Of a stretch of DNA of 24,654 nt, positions 20,799 to 24,654 are shown in pieces. The position numbers and the translations under genes are program-made. Within the stretch, counting starts at the first letter, position 1. Each line of letters starts with the position of its first letter. The notes under the pieces were generated by a model, which saw only the letters and a list, made by a program, of their open reading frames with translations, did not search any database and was not told the origin of the DNA. Where the stretch lies: NCBI GenBank assembly GCA_009801015.1, contig VHZZ01000010.1:329190-353843 (forward strand), in the 5' to 3' direction. Origin of the DNA: Silene noctiflora (Eukaryota; Streptophyta; Magnoliopsida; Caryophyllales; Caryophyllaceae).

Positions 20799-22400
20799 CG
20801 GTCGAATAATTCCGAGTTTCCGAAGGGCATGAGAGTTCTTGCTGTTGATGATAATAAAGTTTGCCTTGCTCTTCTTACAAAATTGCTATCCAAGTGCCAA
20901 TATCAAGGTTTGTATTATCATCCATATCGGAAATTATTTGTCGTAAATATGGTCGATATAGGCTTATTAACAGTAAGTTTTGTATAAGACGGTTTTAAAA
21001 TATTAATGTAAAAGTAGTTATAGACAATTTGATTTTATGGTAAGACCGTCTTGAATTTATTGCGAATTTAAAGTCGAATTTGGATGATAATTAAGTTTAT
21101 TTTGGAACTGTTGCAGTGAAATCATTAATGAACAAAACAGAGGCATTAGCAGTATTAAGGCATGAAGTAGACAATTTCGACATCGTGTTAACCAATGTTA
21201 ACATCGACGAGATGGACGGGTTTAAGCTTCTAGAAGCCGGGCTTGAGTTGGATATACCGGTGATTATGATCTCGGCTTGTGAGAGCGAACCGATTATTAT
21301 GAAAGGCGTTAGACATGGAGCAGTCGATTACTTGATTAAACCTGTTCGGTTAGAAGCTGTTAAGACAATTTGGCAACATGTTTATCGAAAAAACCTTATT
21401 ACTAGTCCAATTCCTGTCAATAATTCTGTCGAAAATCCTGGTAAAGACGAGATTCAAGCCGGTTTTACTAGAACAGACGATGTATACGTACCTCCTGTTG
21501 GGGAGGTACAGGATGAGTCGAAGAGGCGTGGTAAAAGGAAGTCTTCACCAGAAGATGATGACGATGTTAGCAATGATGGTTACGATAATGAGAATTTTAA
21601 TGGCGATCAGATGTCGAAGAAGGACAGAATTAAGTGGACTCACGATCTTCACGATAAGTTCCTTAACGCGATTCAGACGCTTGGTGGATATGAGAAGGCA
21701 GTGCCGAAGAAGATACTTGAATTAATGAATGATCCGAGTTTAACTAGAGAGAAAGTTGCGAGTCATCTGCAGAAGTATCGGAATTATTTGAAGAAAAAGC
21801 GTAAACTTGAAGAGGACATTGTCCCTACCAGTTCCGTCACCACCACCACCACCAACAACAACAGCTACAACAATTATGATCTTTTGTTTCCTTCGTCTTC
21901 CAACCGGCCCATTCTAGGTAACTTACTTCTTTCTGTCACGAGCAGCACTTCTAATGACTTTACCAACTAAGCTGGTTGACATTTGTTTTCTAGGTAACAC
22001 GTCAAGAACATTGCTTCCGACCCCAAACTACCAATACCCTTGGCTAGCGGGTCCTTCAGTCGGCTACACACCACCGTTACAACAACAACAACAACGGGTT
22101 GATCGAGTTAATCAACTGTTATATCCTCAGCAAAGCATGATGCAGATTGACAGGAACTACATGAGTACCGTCTCTAATAATACATTGGCCGAGCCACTAT
22201 ACCCGCAACTCCCTCCAGATAACTTGGTTGATACAAGACAGCAAGCACCAGAGGAGATATTTGATCCTAGTTATTCGATGATCGACCCCATTTACGAAAC
22301 TTCTCCATTGAACAACATCCTCGACATCACCTCTGATTATTCCGGATTGCTCGAGTATTCCGAAGATGGTAAGAAAGATCAATATTATAGGACTATCTGA
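20724..22400 (+). CDS. Type-B response regulator with Asn at the phosphoacceptor site
   Basis: Exons 20724-20907, 21117-21917 and 21994-22400 encode 463 aa. Type-B regulators are nuclear transcription factors that take phosphate from cytokinin-type His phosphorelays. Residues 11-25 are 15 Asn. The receiver spans about 36-153: the acidic pair D42/D43 (VLAVDDNK), S114 and K136 (YLIKPV) are present. However, the phosphoacceptor Asp, expected in SDVxMPDMDG, is N88 (TNVNIDEMDG; codon AAT at 21194-21196). The proline of that motif is also gone, and the following loop is one residue shorter than in ARR1. An NLS-like KRRGKRK lies at 197-203 with an acidic stretch after it. The GARP/Myb-like DNA-binding domain (about 230-290; KWTHDLHDKF, KAVPKKILELMNDP, VASHLQKYR) is complete. 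The C terminus is Gln- and Asn-rich. The last intron is only 76 bp; if retained, the protein would end shortly after it. Confidence 0.92.
20754..20798 (+). repeat. Coding (AAT)15 microsatellite
   Basis: Fifteen uninterrupted AAT codons encode Asn11-25 of the response regulator, just ahead of the receiver domain. Purity at codon level points to recent replication slippage rather than selection on the protein. Confidence 0.95.
20982..21055. repeat. Inverted repeat with AAGACGGT ends in intron 1
   Basis: TATAAGACGGTTTTA near 20982-20996 and the complement of TAAGACCGTCTTGAA (21041-21055) form an imperfect inverted repeat around a 44-bp AT-rich middle, inside intron 1 of the response regulator. 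The AAGACGGTCT core recurs elsewhere in the window, so a tiny MITE of a dispersed family is likely. Confidence 0.5.
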
Positions 22401-22722
22401 TTAGAAGATGCTGTTTTTTTTCTCTCTGTCCTAGTGAATAGTTTACATTTATTTATTTTGCGATGAGAAAATCTCGCCTTTCGGAAAGCGACCGATTTTT
22501 GAAAGAACGAACAATTGTTGCCTTAAAAAATTGATAGTGCCAAAATTAAAATATTTTACTTTGAAAGACAATAATTAATTAAATTATTACCACTCCATTA
22601 CAATTTAATTAAATAATTACCACTTTGTACAAAACAAATAACCATATGAAATTATGAACAACTCGACGAAGATTCCTGGTACACCCGGTATACCCAAGAA
22701 TTTTTCTCGATCAGACAGGACT
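22401..22722. other. Convergent 3' spacer with a 20-bp direct repeat
   Basis: This 322-bp AT-rich interval separates the convergent 3' ends of the response regulator and XTH copy 2, so both 3' UTRs must share it. A 20-bp string TTAATTAAATTATTACCACT (22575-22594) recurs with one change at 22605-22624. Nothing else was seen. Confidence 0.55.
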
Positions 22723-24308
22723 TTAAAACTTGGAAACTGTGCATTCCATAGGAAGTCCTTGAGGAAACCTCTGATAATCAGTACAATAATTATATATCAT
22801 ATAATTTTTCTGCACCCATCTTAATCTTTTCTGGCTAGTAGCATCAAGCTGTTGGTTCATCCAGGGTGCAGTCCGTGTCGAACCCCGACACGAAGACTGT
22901 CCCTTAGCCCAAACACAGGCATCAGCATTGAAGTTTCTGAATGTAGCTGTGAATGGAGCTTTGGACCAATCTGTTTTAACCCGACCGCCTTGCGTGGCCC
23001 AATCTTGGGCGTCCCATAGACTTGCGTATACTCTCATTGGTTGGTTATTCGGGTATGGTACTCCTCTCATGTTCTTGAATACTCTTATAGGTGTACCGTC
23101 CACGGAAAATCTGGTACCATGATAACACTATAAATTTTGTCACTTTAATTAAAATGTTAAAGTATAGCGGAATTAGGGACATACATGATGCTTTGGGGAT
23201 TCCAGAGAATGGAATAAGTATGGAAATCGGCCGTAGGGTCGAACCAGAGACGAAACTGTTGTTCTCTTTCGCCTTTACCTTGGCTGAATATGTTGGTGTG
23301 AAGAGTGTAAGGTTGTCCGGTTACATTTCCTAAGAATTCCAAGTCTATCTCGTCATGGGTCGCTCCTTGCGACGATAACTGCAGCCAACGATAATTACAT
23401 TACTACAGAGTAGACCTGTCAAAACTCGACCCGACCCGACCTGTCCAACCCGTTTTTTTAGGGTTACAAACCCGTTTTTTTTCGACCCGTGACCCGTTTG
23501 AACCAAACCCGAAATGACTCATTATTTTAGGGTCAAGACCCGACCCGTTGGGTCAAAGATAAATCAAGATTTTTATTAAAATATTAATATTTTTATATTA
23601 TATTTGAAAAAAATTATTTTTTTATTATTAAAAACTACAAACATAACTAAAAACTCAATTTTATATCACTTTTACAATACTTGAAACTAAAATAATTATT
23701 AAAAAAACTTTAATTTAATAATTATGTCAATATAATTAATGTAAACGTTGAAATATTTAATGTAAACGTTGAATATGATTAAAATATTAATTTTAAATAT
23801 GTGCTACGTTTTTAAAAACTATTTTTTTAATTAAAAAAGACATTAAAAATTATTTCTTGACCCGTATTTTGACCCCTAATCCGACCCGTGACCCGTATAA
23901 CCCGACTCGCATTCGACCCAACCCGTATTCTGACCCGACCCGTTTGATAGGTCTACTACAGAGTATTATAGTATATAATTATAATTTTTCGATTAAAAAA
24001 AGTTTTTTAAGTTTAATACTTACGTAATAGGTGGTGACGGTACCAGCAGAGTTGCCAGGAACGAGTTTTAGTTGCATATCAATTTTTCCGAAAAGATATT
24101 CTCTCTTAGACCGGAAACCGGAGCCGGAAGACTTGTCTAGGGAAAGCGTAAGGAGTTGGCCGTTGTTAACTATTTTACCGCGGCCATCGCCCCAGGTAAC
24201 GTCGACATTTTGGTAGAAATTACCGGCAGCAGAAGCCGCGACAATTGAAATAGCTACTAGTAAAATTGTGACAAAGGTCGGAAATAATGAAGTATTAGCA
24301 TACGCCAT
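22723..24308 (-). CDS. Xyloglucan endotransglucosylase/hydrolase, copy 2
   Basis: Reading on the minus strand, the exons are 24308-24024, 23378-23185 and 23110-22723, giving 288 aa. It is a secreted GH16 wall enzyme acting on xyloglucan. Residues 1 to about 28 form a signal peptide (hydrophobic [19 protein letters not shown]). The active-site motif [11 protein letters not shown] is intact with E105 and E109, followed by the NVT glycosylation site. The C-terminal region has the expected cysteines ([27 protein letters not shown]). Exon phases match copy 1 exactly, and the middle exon is 194 bp in both. Intron 1 is 645 bp here against 75 bp in copy 1, the difference being almost entirely a hAT-like element. 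The protein ends VSKF where copy 1 ends KA. Confidence 0.95.
23411..23955. mobile_element. hAT-like non-autonomous element, GACCCGACCCG motif array
   Basis: The 545-bp element has ends TAGACCTGTCAAA and (complement) TAGACCTATCAAA, flanked by a perfect 8-bp duplication CTACAGAG (23403-23410 and 23956-23963). GACCCGACCCG and GACCCGT motifs are packed at both ends around an AT-rich centre. It fills most of intron 1 of XTH copy 2 and leaves about 92 bp of the original intron. The donor and acceptor sites are untouched. There is no coding capacity. Confidence 0.93.
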
Positions 24309-24442
24309 GAGAAACTTACTAGTTACGAGTTATGAGTTACGAGTAATCGAGTATATAATTAGAGGGATTATTGAAATGTTTGGATTTGGTGATGATACCA
24401 AAATGTTGATGGTGAAGGGGTTTATATAGATAGGGGTATAAT
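24309..24442 (-). promoter_or_regulatory. XTH copy 2 core promoter and 5' UTR
   Basis: TATATAAA on the minus strand at 24421-24428 lies about 113-120 bp upstream of the ATG, a good TATA box position for an 80-90 nt 5' UTR. Only about 14 bp separate it from the transposon that starts at 24443, so any upstream enhancer DNA of this gene lies beyond that insertion. Confidence 0.55.
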
Positions 24443-24654
24443 TAGACCTGTCAAACGGGTCGGACGGGTCGGGTCATATGGGTCAGGTTAGAATACGGGT
24501 CGGGTCGAATACGGGTCGGGTCGGATACTGGTCGGGTTAGGGTCAGAATACGGGTCAATAAATAATTTCTAACGCCTTTTTTAATCTATTTTTTTAATTA
24601 AAAAAATAATTTTTAAAAACGTAAAACATATTTAAAATTAATCTTTTAATCATA
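24443..24654. mobile_element. Second copy of the GACCCG hAT-like family, cut by the window edge
   Basis: It begins TAGACCTGTCAAACGGGTCGG in two parts and then follows the right end of the 23411-23955 element in reverse orientation: GGGTCGGGTC arrays, then AATAATTT and an AT-rich middle with TTTTTAAAAACGTA. The base string GGTATAAT before it (24435-24442) should be one half of the 8-bp duplication; the other end lies outside the window. Confidence 0.85.

Overview
This is nuclear DNA of a flowering plant, almost certainly a eudicot. It holds intron-rich genes with GT-AG introns, plant-only families (xyloglucan endotransglucosylases, a type-B cytokinin response regulator, a plastid-targeted methyltransferase), an AT-rich background and many small non-autonomous DNA transposons. 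No bacterial, organellar or viral block is visible. A Caryophyllales origin is a guess from the general look of the repeats, not a firm call.

Layout. 764-4155 (+): POP1, the large protein of RNase P/MRP, 8 exons, 800 aa. 5024-7984 (+): a plastid methyltransferase of the At1g78140/At2g41040 type, 8 exons, 358 aa. 7985-11754: a gene-poor stretch with a decayed tandem duplication, a hAT-like element containing a Stowaway, palindromes and a long A tract. 11755-12892 (-): XTH copy 1, 3 exons, 281 aa. 13927-13999 (-): tRNA-Ala(UGC). 14196-19438 (+): eIF2B gamma, 13 exons, 470 aa, with the start of its second exon present three times. 20724-22400 (+): a type-B response regulator, 3 exons, 463 aa, with Asn at the phosphoacceptor position. 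22723-24308 (-): XTH copy 2, 3 exons, 288 aa. The two XTH genes share strand and exon structure and flank eIF2B gamma and the regulator.

Mobile DNA. Six Stowaway-type elements have TA duplications. Three complete hAT-like elements have convincing 8-bp target duplications, and a fourth runs off the right edge. Two insertions are nested: a hAT inside a Stowaway, and a Stowaway inside a hAT. The hAT-like elements are built largely from arrays of short family-specific motifs. One hAT-like element makes up most of intron 1 of XTH copy 2, and a second copy of that family begins about 14 bp upstream of that gene's probable TATA box.

The genes do not form a pathway: they are RNA processing, plastid metabolism, wall remodelling, translation initiation and cytokinin-type signalling. 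I found no convincing novel multi-gene system. The observations most worth following are the Asp-to-Asn receiver in the regulator, the triplicated exon start with decoy splice acceptors in eIF2B gamma, and the transposon load around XTH copy 2. All exon boundaries were read by eye from frame, splice sites and remembered family sequences; no alignment was run.
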